Source of the DNA: Klebsiella variicola
Lineage (GTDB): Bacteria > Pseudomonadota > Gammaproteobacteria > Enterobacterales > Enterobacteriaceae
Direction: 5' to 3'
Assembly (NCBI RefSeq): GCF_000828055.2
Contig: NZ_CP010523.2
Span: forward strand, 3,720,001-3,784,000
DNA: 64,000 nucleotides
Shown in pieces: positions 18,281-27,863 of the stretch; position 1 is the stretch's first letter, and every line of letters starts with the position of its first letter. Both the position numbers and the translations under genes were made by a program. The notes below the pieces were generated by a model that saw nothing but the letters and a program-made list of their open reading frames with translations, searched no databases and was not told where the DNA came from.

Positions 18281-19192
18281 CTACCCCTTTAACTTCGGAT
18301 CCAGCGCATCGCGCAGGCCATCGCCCAGCAGATTAAACGCCAGCACGGTCACAAAAATCGCCACCGCCGGAAACAGCGCTACGTGCGGGGACATCACCAT
18401 ATCCGCCCGCGCCTCGTTGAGCATCGCGCCCCACTCCGGGGTGGGCGGCTGCGCGCCGAGGCCGAGAAACGACAGACTGGCCGCCGAAATAATCGACACC
18501 CCAATACGCATCGTGAAGTAAACCACGATCGATGACACCGTCCCCGGCAGGATGTGGTTGAACAGAATGCTGGCGTCGCTGGCGCCGATGCTGCGCGCCG
18601 ATTCAATAAAGGTCTGCTGCTTTAACACCAGCGTATTGCCGCGCACCAGACGAGCAAACGCCGGGATCGAGAAGATCGCCACGGCGATGATCACGTTGGC
18701 CATCCCGCTGCCCATGACAGCGACCACCGCGATCGCCAGCAGGATCCCCGGAAAGGCGAACAGCACGTCGCAAAGTCGCATAATGAGCCGGTCCCACCAG
18801 CCCTCATAGTAGCCGGCCAGCAGCCCAAGCACCGTGCCGATAGCCGCGCCAATCAGCACCGCCAGTACCCCGGCAGCCAGCGAGATCTGCGCCCCGACCA
18901 GCACCCGGCTGAAAATATCGCGCCCCAGCGAGTCGACACCGAACCAGTGCACCAGCGAGGGCCCCTCGTTAAGCCGGTCATAATCGAAATAATTTTCCGC
19001 ATCGTACGGCGCTATCCATGGCGCAACGATGGCTACCGCAATCAGCAACAGCACGAAAATACCAGCGCCCATCGCCACCGGCTGGCGACGAAAGCGCCGC
19101 CAGAACTCATGCCATGGGGTATGGATCTCGCCGGGTCTGATACCCGGCATGGCGTTCAGCGCCGCCTGCCTTCTCCAGTTGAGCAATCGCAC
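18281..19192 (-). CDS. gsiD: GsiD, glutathione ABC transporter permease
   Basis: The GTG at 19192 lies one base after the gsiC stop and gives 303 aa beginning [15 protein letters not shown], as in E. coli GsiD; a longer open frame upstream overlaps gsiC and is unlikely. The protein has a cytoplasmic N-terminus and about six transmembrane segments with the permease EAA-type loop ([21 protein letters not shown]). With GsiC it forms the membrane channel of the glutathione importer. It is the last gene of iaaA-gsiABCD. Confidence 0.95.
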   Translation of the reverse strand: MRLLNWRRQAALNAMPGIRPGEIHTPWHEFWRRFRRQPVAMGAGIFVLLLIAVAIVAPWIAPYDAENYFDYDRLNEGPSLVHWFGVDSLGRDIFSRVLVGAQISLAAGVLAVLIGAAIGTVLGLLAGYYEGWWDRLIMRLCDVLFAFPGILLAIAVVAVMGSGMANVIIAVAIFSIPAFARLVRGNTLVLKQQTFIESARSIGASDASILFNHILPGTVSSIVVYFTMRIGVSIISAASLSFLGLGAQPPTPEWGAMLNEARADMVMSPHVALFPAVAIFVTVLAFNLLGDGLRDALDPKLKG

Positions 19193-19193
19193 C

Positions 19194-20117
19194 TTACTTA
19201 TACCTGATAGCCGGGTTAATGGCCGCGTACAGCACATCCACCACTAAATTGATAAGAATAAACTCCAGCGAAAAGAGCAGGACTTCCGCCTGAATTACCG
19301 GGTAATCGCGCATCTCTACCGAATCGACCAACAGGCGCCCAAGTCCCGGCCAGTTAAACACCTTTTCCACGACGATCGACCCACCGAGCAGAAAGCCGAA
19401 CTGTAGCCCCATCATGGTCACCACCGGGATCATCGCATTGCGCAGGCCATGCTTGAGCACCACCCACGTTTCGCTCACCCCTTTCGCCCGCGCGGTACGC
19501 ATATAGTCTTCATGCAACACATCAACGAACGACGCGCGGGTAAAGCGCGCCATGACCGCCGCTACCGCCGCGCCAAGGGTCAACGACGGCAAAATATAGT
19601 GCCGCCAGCTGTCGGCCCCCACCGTCGGCAGCCAGCCCAGCTCAACCGAAAACACCTGCATCAGCAGCATGCCGAGAGCAAAAGCCGGAAACGAAATGCC
19701 GCTCACCGCCAGCGCCATTCCCAGACGGTCGGGCCAGCGATTGCGCCACACCGCGGCCGCGATCCCCGCCGCCATCCCGAACAGTACCGCCCAGCTCATG
19801 CTGGCCAGCGTCAGCCACAGCGTGGGCATAAAGCGGCTGGCTATTTCACTGGAAACGGGACGCCGCGAGGCCATGGAAATGCCAAAATCGCCGCGCAGCA
19901 CGTTGGTGATGTAGTGCCAGAACTGGACATGCAGCGGCTGGTCAAGCCCCAGCTGCTGGCGCACCATCGCCACCACCTGGGCATCGGCCTCCGGTCCGGC
20001 AATCAGCCGCGCCGGGTCACCGGGCAGCATATGGACGAACAGAAACACCAGTACTGCGACGATAAGCAGGGTGGGGATCAGCCCCAGCAGGCGCTTAATC
20101 ACATAGTAGAGCATCAT
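19194..20117 (-). CDS. gsiC: GsiC, glutathione ABC transporter permease
   Basis: The 307-aa inner-membrane permease of the DppB/OppB type starts [20 protein letters not shown] and carries the EAA loop ([26 protein letters not shown]). It partners GsiD. One base separates its stop from the GTG of gsiD, implying translational coupling. The 69-bp gap to gsiB contains short GC-rich inverted repeats but no clear terminator. Confidence 0.95.
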   Translation of the reverse strand: MMLYYVIKRLLGLIPTLLIVAVLVFLFVHMLPGDPARLIAGPEADAQVVAMVRQQLGLDQPLHVQFWHYITNVLRGDFGISMASRRPVSSEIASRFMPTLWLTLASMSWAVLFGMAAGIAAAVWRNRWPDRLGMALAVSGISFPAFALGMLLMQVFSVELGWLPTVGADSWRHYILPSLTLGAAVAAVMARFTRASFVDVLHEDYMRTARAKGVSETWVVLKHGLRNAMIPVVTMMGLQFGFLLGGSIVVEKVFNWPGLGRLLVDSVEMRDYPVIQAEVLLFSLEFILINLVVDVLYAAINPAIRYK

Positions 20118-20186
20118 ACCTCCGCAACCCGCCCCGCGGAAAAACCGCCCCCCGCGCGCTGGCGCCGGAGAGCATCATCCCATCCT

Positions 20187-21728
20187 TCACGGTGTTAAAT
20201 CTGCCTGTTCAAAACTAAAGCCAGTATCCGGCTGGATATAGAAACCGGTGAGGTTCTTGCTGTGGGCGGAGACCAGTTTCTCGACCACCAGCGGTACCCA
20301 CGGCGACTCTTTCCAGATAATATCCTGCGCCTCTTTATAGAGTTTGGTTTTCTCTTGCGGGTCGGTGGTTTTCAGCGCCTCGCTCAGCGCGTTATCCACC
20401 TGCGGGTTGCTGTAAAACGCGGTATTAAACAGCGTCGGCGGCCAGTTTTGCGAGGCGAACAGCGGCGACAACGCCCAGTCGGCTTCACCGGTGGAGGCGG
20501 ACCAGCCGGTATAGAACATCCGTACACCGCTCTCTTTCTGCCCTTTACCTTCCACTTCCGCCGCCCGCTGACCAGCGTCCATCGCCGTCACCTGCGCCTT
20601 AATCCCCACCTGCGCCAGCTGCTGCTGGGTGAACTGCAGTACTTTCTGCGCGGTGCTGTGATTATGTGATGACCATAGCGTGGTGCTGAAACCGTTAGGG
20701 TAGCCAGCCTCTTTCAGCAACTGGCGAGCTTTCGCCGGATCGTAGGGCCAGGCGGTGTAAGTCTGGGCGTAGGCAATCGACGGCGGCACCACCCCGGTCG
20801 CCGGGGTGGCGTATCCGGCAAACGCCACCTTGACCAGCGCCTGACGGTTAATCGCATAGTTGATGGCTTCACGCACCTTCGGATTATCGAACGGCTTCTG
20901 CGTCACGTTCATGCTGATGTAGCGCTGCATGATCGACGGGCTGGCCACCAGCTCCAGTTTGCTGTTTTTTGCCAGCAGCGGCGCCTGTTCGTAAGGGATC
21001 GGGAAAGCAAACTGCGCTTCGCCGGTCTGCAGCATCGCCGCCCGGGTGTTGTTATCCACCACCGGACGCCAGGTGATGGAGTCCAGCTTCGGCAGGCCTG
21101 GCTGCCAGTAACCATCGAACTTGCTGACCTTCACGAAATCTGTCTGGTTCCAGGTGTCGAGCTTATACGGCCCGGTACCCACCGGATGGAAGCCAATATC
21201 CTTGCCATATTTTTTCAGCGCCGCCGGCGAAATCATCGCCGTCGCCGGATGGGCGAGAATGTTAATAAATGCCGAGAAGGGCTGCTTCAGGGTAATTTTG
21301 ACCGTGGTCGGATCGACCGCCTCGGTGCTGGCGATATTTTTATACAGGTTATAGCGCTTGAGATGGTTATCCGGGTTACTCGCGCGGTCGAGGTTAGCCT
21401 TGACCGCCTCGGCGTTAAAGTCGGTGCCATCCTGGAATTTCACCCCGCTGTGCAGCTTGATGGTGTACACCAGGCCGTCCGGTGACACGGTATAGCTCTC
21501 GGCAAGAACATTTTGTAGCTTCATCTCTTTATCAAGGCCGAACAGGCCTTGATAAAAGGACTTCGCCACCGCCTGCGACAGGGTATCGTTGGCATCATAG
21601 GGATCGAGCGTCGTAAAGTTAGACCCGACCGCCACGACCACATCTTTGGCGGCAAAGGCAGGGGCGCTCGCCAGGGCCGCCGCGATACTCAGCGCCAGCC
21701 ACCATTTGCGTGAAACAGGTTGTGTCAT
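20187..21728 (-). CDS. gsiB: GsiB, glutathione-binding periplasmic protein
   Basis: The 513-aa solute-binding protein of the peptide/nickel family (SBP_bac_5) has a signal peptide ([19 protein letters not shown]). It captures glutathione in the periplasm and delivers it to GsiCD. Length matches E. coli GsiB. It lies 32 bp downstream of gsiA in the operon. Confidence 0.95.
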   Translation of the reverse strand: MTQPVSRKWWLALSIAAALASAPAFAAKDVVVAVGSNFTTLDPYDANDTLSQAVAKSFYQGLFGLDKEMKLQNVLAESYTVSPDGLVYTIKLHSGVKFQDGTDFNAEAVKANLDRASNPDNHLKRYNLYKNIASTEAVDPTTVKITLKQPFSAFINILAHPATAMISPAALKKYGKDIGFHPVGTGPYKLDTWNQTDFVKVSKFDGYWQPGLPKLDSITWRPVVDNNTRAAMLQTGEAQFAFPIPYEQAPLLAKNSKLELVASPSIMQRYISMNVTQKPFDNPKVREAINYAINRQALVKVAFAGYATPATGVVPPSIAYAQTYTAWPYDPAKARQLLKEAGYPNGFSTTLWSSHNHSTAQKVLQFTQQQLAQVGIKAQVTAMDAGQRAAEVEGKGQKESGVRMFYTGWSASTGEADWALSPLFASQNWPPTLFNTAFYSNPQVDNALSEALKTTDPQEKTKLYKEAQDIIWKESPWVPLVVEKLVSAHSKNLTGFYIQPDTGFSFEQADLTP

Positions 21729-21760
21729 CGTATTCTCCTGAAAAGGTGCGTTATGTGTTG

Positions 21761-23620
21761 TTATGCTCTGCCCAGCACATCGGCGGATTCGCGGGCGACA
21801 AAGTGGTCCGGCCCAACCTGCTGCAATGGCACGCTGGCCATCTCCTCGCCCCGCTTATAGATATTGCCCGGGACGTCATCAGACAGCAGGACTCGCTGCG
21901 GATGACGGTAGGCCGGGTCGGCCACCGGTACGGCGGCCATTAGCTTACGGGTATAGGGGTGCTGCGGGTTTTCAAACACCGCACGGCGCGGGCCTATTTC
22001 GACAATGCGACCGCGATACATCACCGCCACGCGGTGGCTGATGCGCTCCACCACCGCCATATCATGGGAAATAAACAGAAACGCGATACCCATCTCGCGC
22101 TGCAGGTCGAGCATCAGATTGATAATCTGCGCCCGAATGGAGACATCCAGGGCCGACACCGACTCATCGGCTATCACCACCTTCGGATTCAGCGCCAGCG
22201 CGCGGGCAATGCAGATCCGCTGCCGCTGGCCGCCGGAAAAGGCATGGGGGTAACGCCAGGCATGCTCCGGCTGAAGCCCCACGCGCTTCAGTAGCCAGGA
22301 AACCCGCTCACGCGCGGCTTCACCATGCAGCAGGCCATGCACCCGCAGCGGCTCCATGATCGAGTCACCGACCGTCTGACGCGGGTCAAGCGAAGCGTAA
22401 GGATCCTGAAAAATAAACTGAATATTACGGCGCAGGGATTGCAGCTTGCTACCGGAGAGCGTATCAATCCGTTGGCCGTCGAAGGTAATGGTGCCACCCT
22501 GGGTTTCGACCAGTCTCAGCAGCGCCCGGCCGGTGGTCGACTTGCCGCAGCCGGACTCTCCCACCAGCGACAGGGTCTCTCCCGGCCAGAGATCAAAACT
22601 GATCTTCTCCACCGCATGCACTTCGCGCGTCACGCGATTGAGCAGCCCGCCGCGCACCGGAAAACGGGCCACCAGGTCGCGCACCTGCAGGATAGGCTCC
22701 CCCGCCGCCACCGTGTCTGGCGTTTCGGTCTCCGCCTGCGGCTGACCGGGAAGCGAAAAACGGCGCGGCAGATCCTGACCCCGCATCTCCCCCAGCCGCG
22801 GAACCGCCGCCAGCAGCGACTGAGTATAAGGGTGCTGCGGCGAACGAAAGATCTCCTCAACGCTGCCGGTCTCTACCGCCTCACCGCGATACATCACCAG
22901 CACCCGATCGGCGATATCGGCCACGACGCCCATATCGTGGGTAATAAAGATCACCCCCATCGCCATCTCCTTTTGCAGGACGGCAATGAGTTGCAAAATT
23001 TGCGCCTGGATGGTGACATCCAGCGCTGTGGTCGGCTCATCGGCTATCAACACCGCCGGCCGACAGGAGAGCGCCATGGCGATCATCACCCGCTGGCGCA
23101 TGCCGCCGGAGAGCTGGTGCGGATAGCGTGAGAGCATCTCTTCCGCCTGGGGAATACGCACCTGGTCGAGCATCTTTTTCGCCGCGCGCAGCGCCTCTTC
23201 GCGCCCCAGCCCCTGGTGCAGGCGCAGGGATTCGGCGATTTGTTCGCCGATGGTAAAAACCGGATTCAGCGAGGTCATCGGCTCCTGAACAATCATGGCC
23301 AGATCCGCGCCGCGCACCCGGCGCATCTCGGCGTCCGTTTGCTCATTGAGCGCGATCACCTGCCGGTTACGCCGCCGCAGCCACAGCCCCTCGCTGCTCA
23401 CTTCGCTGCTGGCGGCGTCAAGCAAACGCATCAGCGCCAGCGCGGTCACCGATTTTCCCGAACCGGACTCACCCACTATCGCCAGCGTCTCGCCGCGACG
23501 CAGGCTGAAGGATAGCTGACGCACGGCCTGCACCTCTGGCGCATCCTGTTGGCGAAAGGCCACGTTCAGGTTGCGCACTACCAGCACTTCGCAGGTATCG
23601 GTTTCGTGAGTTTGCGACAC
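21761..23620 (-). CDS. gsiA: GsiA, glutathione importer ATPase
   Basis: Started at the GTG at 23620, preceded by GGGAGAGGGAGA, the product is 619 aa and begins [19 protein letters not shown]. It fuses two ABC domains: Walker A GESGSGKS and GESGCGKS, signatures LSGGMRQR and FSGGQRQR, and Walker B VLIADEPT and VVIADESV. E. coli GsiA is 623 aa. The second Walker B ends ESVSAL where E. coli has EAVSAL. The start lies 17 bp after the iaaA stop. Confidence 0.95.
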   Translation of the reverse strand: MSQTHETDTCEVLVVRNLNVAFRQQDAPEVQAVRQLSFSLRRGETLAIVGESGSGKSVTALALMRLLDAASSEVSSEGLWLRRRNRQVIALNEQTDAEMRRVRGADLAMIVQEPMTSLNPVFTIGEQIAESLRLHQGLGREEALRAAKKMLDQVRIPQAEEMLSRYPHQLSGGMRQRVMIAMALSCRPAVLIADEPTTALDVTIQAQILQLIAVLQKEMAMGVIFITHDMGVVADIADRVLVMYRGEAVETGSVEEIFRSPQHPYTQSLLAAVPRLGEMRGQDLPRRFSLPGQPQAETETPDTVAAGEPILQVRDLVARFPVRGGLLNRVTREVHAVEKISFDLWPGETLSLVGESGCGKSTTGRALLRLVETQGGTITFDGQRIDTLSGSKLQSLRRNIQFIFQDPYASLDPRQTVGDSIMEPLRVHGLLHGEAARERVSWLLKRVGLQPEHAWRYPHAFSGGQRQRICIARALALNPKVVIADESVSALDVSIRAQIINLMLDLQREMGIAFLFISHDMAVVERISHRVAVMYRGRIVEIGPRRAVFENPQHPYTRKLMAAVPVADPAYRHPQRVLLSDDVPGNIYKRGEEMASVPLQQVGPDHFVARESADVLGRA

Positions 23621-23637
23621 TCTCCCTCTCCCTTCTT

Positions 23638-24579
23638 CTATTCGCGATAAATGCCAATGGTCGGCGTATCGCCGGCATAGCACCAGGCGCGGTACATGCC
23701 TTCACTGTTAAACGGTAAAACGACGTTACCTTCGCGATCGACGGCAATCAGCCCGCCGCTACCGCCGAGAGCCGGCAGTTTCTCCATCACCACCCGCTCG
23801 CAGGCGGTGTAGAGACTCAACTGACCATACTCCATCAGGGCGGCGATATCGTAGGCCGCCAGGGTGCGCATAAAAACTTCGCCGGTGCCGGTGCAGGAGA
23901 CCGCCACGCTGGCATTGTTGGCATAGCATCCCGCGCCCGGCAGCGGGCTGTCGCCGACGCGTCCGGGCAGTTTGTTGGTCATGCCGCCGGTGGAGGTTGC
24001 CGCCGCCAGATTGCCAGCCAGGTCGAGCGCCACCGCGCCGACGGTGCCCATTTTCTGGCGTTCATCGAGCGGGGCGGCGTGGTGGTCGAGGATAATCTCC
24101 CCGCCCGCTTTCGCCTCCTGCAGCTGCAGCAGGCGCTCGGGCGTGGAGAAGAGATCGTTTTCCACGCGTTCCATCCCCCGGGAGAAGGCGAAATTTTCCG
24201 CGCCCTCGCCAATCAGCAGCACGTGCGGACTCTCCTCCAGTACCAGACGCGCCGCCAGCACCGGATTACGCAAATGTTTGACCCCGGCCACCGCGCCCGC
24301 CTGCAGGCTGTAGCCATCCATTACGCAGGCGTCCAGCTCGTGGGTTTGATCGTGGGTAAATACCGCGCCCATCCCGGCATTAAACAGCGGGCACTCTTCC
24401 AGCAGCCGAACGGCCTCGGTCACGGTATCCAGCGCACTGGCGCCCGCAGCCAACATCTTCTGCCCGCTTTCGACGATAGTCGACAGCGCCGCCACATACT
24501 CTCGCTCCCGCTCCGGCGTCATCTGCGCGCGAGAAATCGCCCCTGCGCCGCCGTGAATTGCTATAACCGCCTTGCCCAT
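23638..24579 (-). CDS. iaaA: IaaA, isoaspartyl peptidase/L-asparaginase
   Basis: The 313-aa protein is an N-terminal nucleophile hydrolase. Autocleavage before T179 in [11 protein letters not shown] generates the alpha and beta subunits; [15 protein letters not shown] and CTGTGE contribute to the active site. It removes isoaspartyl dipeptides and has asparaginase activity. It heads the iaaA-gsiABCD operon, so peptide turnover and glutathione import are co-expressed. It is divergent from moeA. Confidence 0.95.
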   Translation of the reverse strand: MGKAVIAIHGGAGAISRAQMTPEREREYVAALSTIVESGQKMLAAGASALDTVTEAVRLLEECPLFNAGMGAVFTHDQTHELDACVMDGYSLQAGAVAGVKHLRNPVLAARLVLEESPHVLLIGEGAENFAFSRGMERVENDLFSTPERLLQLQEAKAGGEIILDHHAAPLDERQKMGTVGAVALDLAGNLAAATSTGGMTNKLPGRVGDSPLPGAGCYANNASVAVSCTGTGEVFMRTLAAYDIAALMEYGQLSLYTACERVVMEKLPALGGSGGLIAVDREGNVVLPFNSEGMYRAWCYAGDTPTIGIYRE

Positions 24580-24670
24580 TTCGCCAGTCCTTAACGATGA
24601 AGTGGATCGCCCCTGCCCCGTCGTACCGCGGCGCGGCGCCGGTCACGTCAGGAATAAGGGTATTGATATC

Positions 24671-24676
24671 ATTATA
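24671..24676 (-). promoter_or_regulatory. Candidate -10 box for iaaA-gsiABCD
   Basis: On the minus strand a perfect TATAAT lies about 95 bp upstream of iaaA. A TTGTAT 14 bp upstream of it is too close for a standard -35, so the promoter may need an activator. Assignment is by motif only. Confidence 0.35.
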
Positions 24677-24814
24677 TTGCTGAATGTCTTATACAATTTT
24701 TGAATATAGAAAGAGCGGCGGGCGATGTAAAGCCTCGTACCCAGGTGGCATACAGCCCGCGCCGCTTTTCTGCCATAATAGGCGTTTTCGCTGTTTTGCC
24801 CGCAGGAGTGACCC

Positions 24815-26050
24815 ATGGATTTTACCGCCGGACTGATGCCGCTCGACACAGCCCTCGCCCAGATGCTCGATCGTATTACGCCGCTGAACGCGACGGAAAC
24901 TGTACCGCTGTTGCAGGCCTTCTCGCGTGTGACCGCCCATGACATCGTCTCCCCGCTGGATGTGCCCGGCTTTGATAACGCCGCGATGGATGGCTATGCC
25001 GTCCGGCTAAGCGACCTTCGCGACGGCGCGGCGCTGCCGGTCGCCGGTAAGGCCTTTGCCGGCCAACCGTTTCACGAGACCTGGCCCACCGGCACCTGTA
25101 TCCGCATCATGACCGGCGCGCCGGTGCCTGCGGGCTGCGACGCGGTGGTCATGCAGGAAGAGACCGAACAGACCGACGCCGGCGTGCACTTTACCGCGCC
25201 GGTGAAAGCCGGGCAGCACATTCGCCGTCGCGGAGAAGATATCGCCCACGGCGCGGTGGTCTTCCCGGCGGGGACGCCCCTGACGGTGGCCGAGCTGCCG
25301 GTGCTGGCCTCGCTGGGCATTGCCGAGGTCGAGGTGGTGCGCAAGGTCCGCGTCGCGGTCTTCTCAACCGGCGATGAGCTGCAGCTGCCGGGTCAACCGC
25401 TCGGCGACGGCCAGATTTACGATACCAACCGCCTGGCGGTGCACCTGATGCTGCAGCAGCTGGGCTACGAGGTCATTAACCTCGGCATTATTCCTGACGA
25501 CCCGGCGAAGCTGCGTGACGCGTTTATCGCCGCCGACCAGCAGGCCGACGTGGTCATCAGCTCCGGTGGCGTCTCGGTGGGCGAAGCCGACTACACCAAA
25601 ACCATTCTTGAAGAGCTGGGGGAGATCGGCTTCTGGAAACTGGCGATCAAGCCGGGGAAACCCTTCGCCTTCGGCAAACTCAGTAGCAGCTGGTTCTGCG
25701 GCCTGCCGGGTAACCCGGTTTCCGCCACCGTCACCTTCTGTCAGTTGGTGCAGCCGCTGCTGGCGAAACTCTCGGGCAAGCACGGCCCGCTTCAGGCAAC
25801 CCGCCTGCGGGTACGCGCCGCCACGCGACTGAAGAAGTCGCCGGGCCGTCTCGACTTCCAGCGCGGTATTCTGCAGCGCAACCCCGACGGCGAGCTGGTG
25901 GTGACCACCACCGGCCATCAGGGCTCGCACATTTTCAGCTCATTCAGCCTCGGTAACTGCTTTATCGTACTGGAGCGCGAACGCGGCCACGTCGAAGCGG
26001 GCGAATGGGTCGAAGTCGAGCCCTTTAATCATCTGTTTGGGGGGCTGTAA
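24815..26050 (+). CDS. moeA: MoeA, molybdopterin molybdenumtransferase
   Basis: The 411-aa protein inserts molybdate into adenylated molybdopterin in the last step of Moco synthesis. Characteristic blocks are [52 protein letters not shown] and [18 protein letters not shown] precedes the ATG. Its stop overlaps the moeB start (TAATG). Length equals that of E. coli MoeA. Confidence 0.97.
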   Translation: MDFTAGLMPLDTALAQMLDRITPLNATETVPLLQAFSRVTAHDIVSPLDVPGFDNAAMDGYAVRLSDLRDGAALPVAGKAFAGQPFHETWPTGTCIRIMTGAPVPAGCDAVVMQEETEQTDAGVHFTAPVKAGQHIRRRGEDIAHGAVVFPAGTPLTVAELPVLASLGIAEVEVVRKVRVAVFSTGDELQLPGQPLGDGQIYDTNRLAVHLMLQQLGYEVINLGIIPDDPAKLRDAFIAADQQADVVISSGGVSVGEADYTKTILEELGEIGFWKLAIKPGKPFAFGKLSSSWFCGLPGNPVSATVTFCQLVQPLLAKLSGKHGPLQATRLRVRAATRLKKSPGRLDFQRGILQRNPDGELVVTTTGHQGSHIFSSFSLGNCFIVLERERGHVEAGEWVEVEPFNHLFGGL

Positions 26051-26805
26051 TGGCCGTTGAGCTGAGCGACGAGGAGATGCTGCGCTATAACCGGCAGATC
26101 ATCTTGCGCGGTTTTGATTTCGACGGTCAGGAGCGGCTAAAAGCCGCTCGCGTACTGGTGGTCGGCCTCGGCGGGCTCGGCTGCGCCGCCGCTCAATATC
26201 TGGCGGCGGCCGGCGTGGGTCAGCTCACCCTGCTCGATTTCGACACCGTCTCGCTGTCCAACCTCCAGCGCCAGACGCTGCACAGCGACGCGACCATCGG
26301 CCAACCGAAGGTGGATTCTGCCCGCGAGGCGCTGGCGCGCATTAACCCGCACGTCCGGCTGGTCCCGCTCAATGCCTTGCTGGATGAGACCGCGCTGGCG
26401 GGGCAGATTGCCGATCACGATCTGGTGCTGGACTGCACCGACAACGTCGCCATTCGTAACCAGCTCAACGCCGGCTGTTTCCAGCACACCACCCCGCTGG
26501 TCTCCGGGGCGGCGATCCGCATGGAGGGGCAAATCAGCGTCTTCACGTATCAGGATGGCGAACCCTGCTACCGCTGCCTGAGCCGTCTGTTCGGCGAAAA
26601 TGCCCTCACCTGCGTCGAAGCCGGAGTAATGGCCCCGCTGGTGGGCACTATCGGTTCACTGCAGGCGATGGAGGCCATTAAACTGCTGACCGGCTACGGC
26701 ACCCCTGCCAGCGGAAAAATCGTGATGTACGACGCCATGACCTGCCAGTTTCGTGAAATGAAGCTGATGCGTCATCCGCAGTGCGAGGTATGCGGCTCGC
26801 ACTAA
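26050..26805 (+). CDS. moeB: MoeB, molybdopterin-synthase adenylyltransferase
   Basis: The 251-aa E1-like enzyme activates the C-terminus of MoaD with ATP. The nucleotide-binding GLGGLGCAAAQYLA loop is near residue 38, the D-rich DCTDNVAIRNQLN segment follows, and two CxxC pairs (CYRCL and CEVCG) bind zinc. It is translationally coupled to moeA. A hairpin with a T run follows. Confidence 0.97.
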   Translation: MAVELSDEEMLRYNRQIILRGFDFDGQERLKAARVLVVGLGGLGCAAAQYLAAAGVGQLTLLDFDTVSLSNLQRQTLHSDATIGQPKVDSAREALARINPHVRLVPLNALLDETALAGQIADHDLVLDCTDNVAIRNQLNAGCFQHTTPLVSGAAIRMEGQISVFTYQDGEPCYRCLSRLFGENALTCVEAGVMAPLVGTIGSLQAMEAIKLLTGYGTPASGKIVMYDAMTCQFREMKLMRHPQCEVCGSH

Positions 26806-26811
26806 CCCCCA

Positions 26812-26841
26812 CACCGGCGACGAGGGTCGTCGGTGGTTTTG
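26812..26841 (+). terminator. Terminator of moeAB
   Basis: CACCGGCGAC (26812-26821) pairs with GTCGTCGGTG (26826-26835), with one G-T wobble, followed by GTTTTG. It separates moeAB from the glycyl-radical operon. Confidence 0.65.
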
Positions 26842-26890
26842 TGACCTCTCTCGTTTTTTTATCCCCAGGAGCTTAGCCCCATCCCGCTTG

Positions 26891-26904
26891 TTGATTTGCG
26901 TCAA
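26891..26904. promoter_or_regulatory. FNR-type box upstream of ybiY
   Basis: TTGAT-TTGC-GTCAA matches the FNR consensus TTGAT-N4-ATCAA at nine of ten positions. It lies 55 bp upstream of the ybiY start. Oxygen-responsive control fits, since the operon encodes an oxygen-sensitive glycyl radical enzyme and its activase. Confidence 0.65.
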
Positions 26905-26908
26905 TATA

Positions 26909-26924
26909 ACTTTCATTCGAAAGT
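26909..26924. promoter_or_regulatory. Shared operator, copy 1 (ybiYW)
   Basis: ACTTTC-ATTC-GAAAGT is a perfect 6-bp inverted repeat with a 4-bp spacer, just downstream of the FNR box and 35 bp before the ybiY start. The same 12-base core TTTCATTCGAAA occurs at 30395 before ybiV and, inverted, at 31404 before ybiU. Confidence 0.75.
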
Positions 26925-26959
26925 GTTTTTATATTCATACGCAAACAAGAGGATAAGCC

Positions 26960-27859
26960 ATGATCTTCAACATCCAGCGCTACTCCACCCATGACGGCCC
27001 AGGGATCCGTACCGTCGTCTTCCTGAAAGGCTGCTCGCTGGGCTGCCGCTGGTGCCAGAACCCGGAAAGCCGCGCCCGCAGCGAAGATCTGCTGTATGAC
27101 TCGCGGCTGTGCCTGGCCGGCTGCGATCTGTGCCAGCAGGCGGCGCCGGAGGTTATCACCCGTACCCTCGATGGTTTGATCATTGATCGGCAAAACGTTA
27201 ACGACAAGCATATTACTGCGCTGCGTGACTGCTGCCCCACCACCGCGCTAACGGTCTGCGGCGAGGAGAAAAACGTCGAAGCGATCATGGCGACGGTGCT
27301 GCGTGATAAACCGTTCTACGATCGCAGCGGCGGCGGCATCACCCTTTCCGGCGGCGAACCCTTTATGAACCCGACGCTGGCGCAGGCGCTTTTCGAAGCC
27401 AGCCATCAGGCAGGTATTCACACCGCCGTGGAAACCTGCCTGCACGTGCCGTGGAAATACATTGAACCGGCTTTACCCTTTGTCGACCTGTTTCTCGCCG
27501 ACCTGAAACACGTCGACGAGGCCGTTTTCCAGCAGTGGACCGACGGCAGCGCCCGCCGGGTGCTGGATAACCTGCAGCGACTGGCGCAGGCAGGGAAAAA
27601 AATGATTATTCGCGTGCCGCTGATCCAGGGATTCAACGCCAGTGAAGCCGACATTGCCGCGATCACCGATTTTGCCGCCGACCGCCTGCAGGTCAGCGAG
27701 ATCCATTTCCTGCCGTACCACACGCTGGGAATGAACAAATACCAGTTACTCAGTCAGCCCTACACCGCACCGGACAAACCGCTGGATGCTCCTGAGCTGC
27801 TCGCCTTCGCGCAGGATTATGCGCGGAGCAAGGGGCTAACGGCGATCTTACGAGGATAA
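26960..27859 (+). CDS. ybiY: YbiY, glycyl-radical enzyme activase (radical SAM)
   Basis: The 299-aa radical SAM activase has the CxxxCxxC cluster motif at C25, C29 and C32 ([13 protein letters not shown]), then an inserted ferredoxin-like segment with extra cysteines ([18 protein letters not shown]), and the [12 protein letters not shown]-binding block. It generates the glycyl radical on YbiW, encoded four bases downstream. E. coli YbiY (PflE) is the counterpart. The ATG is preceded by AGAGGATAAG. Confidence 0.94.
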   Translation: MIFNIQRYSTHDGPGIRTVVFLKGCSLGCRWCQNPESRARSEDLLYDSRLCLAGCDLCQQAAPEVITRTLDGLIIDRQNVNDKHITALRDCCPTTALTVCGEEKNVEAIMATVLRDKPFYDRSGGGITLSGGEPFMNPTLAQALFEASHQAGIHTAVETCLHVPWKYIEPALPFVDLFLADLKHVDEAVFQQWTDGSARRVLDNLQRLAQAGKKMIIRVPLIQGFNASEADIAAITDFAADRLQVSEIHFLPYHTLGMNKYQLLSQPYTAPDKPLDAPELLAFAQDYARSKGLTAILRG

Positions 27860-27863
27860 CCTT

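Noticed and set aside
24580-24814. Moco riboswitch before moeA
   Set aside because: No multi-stem fold of the moco RNA motif type was visible in this short leader; in enterobacteria that motif precedes moaA.
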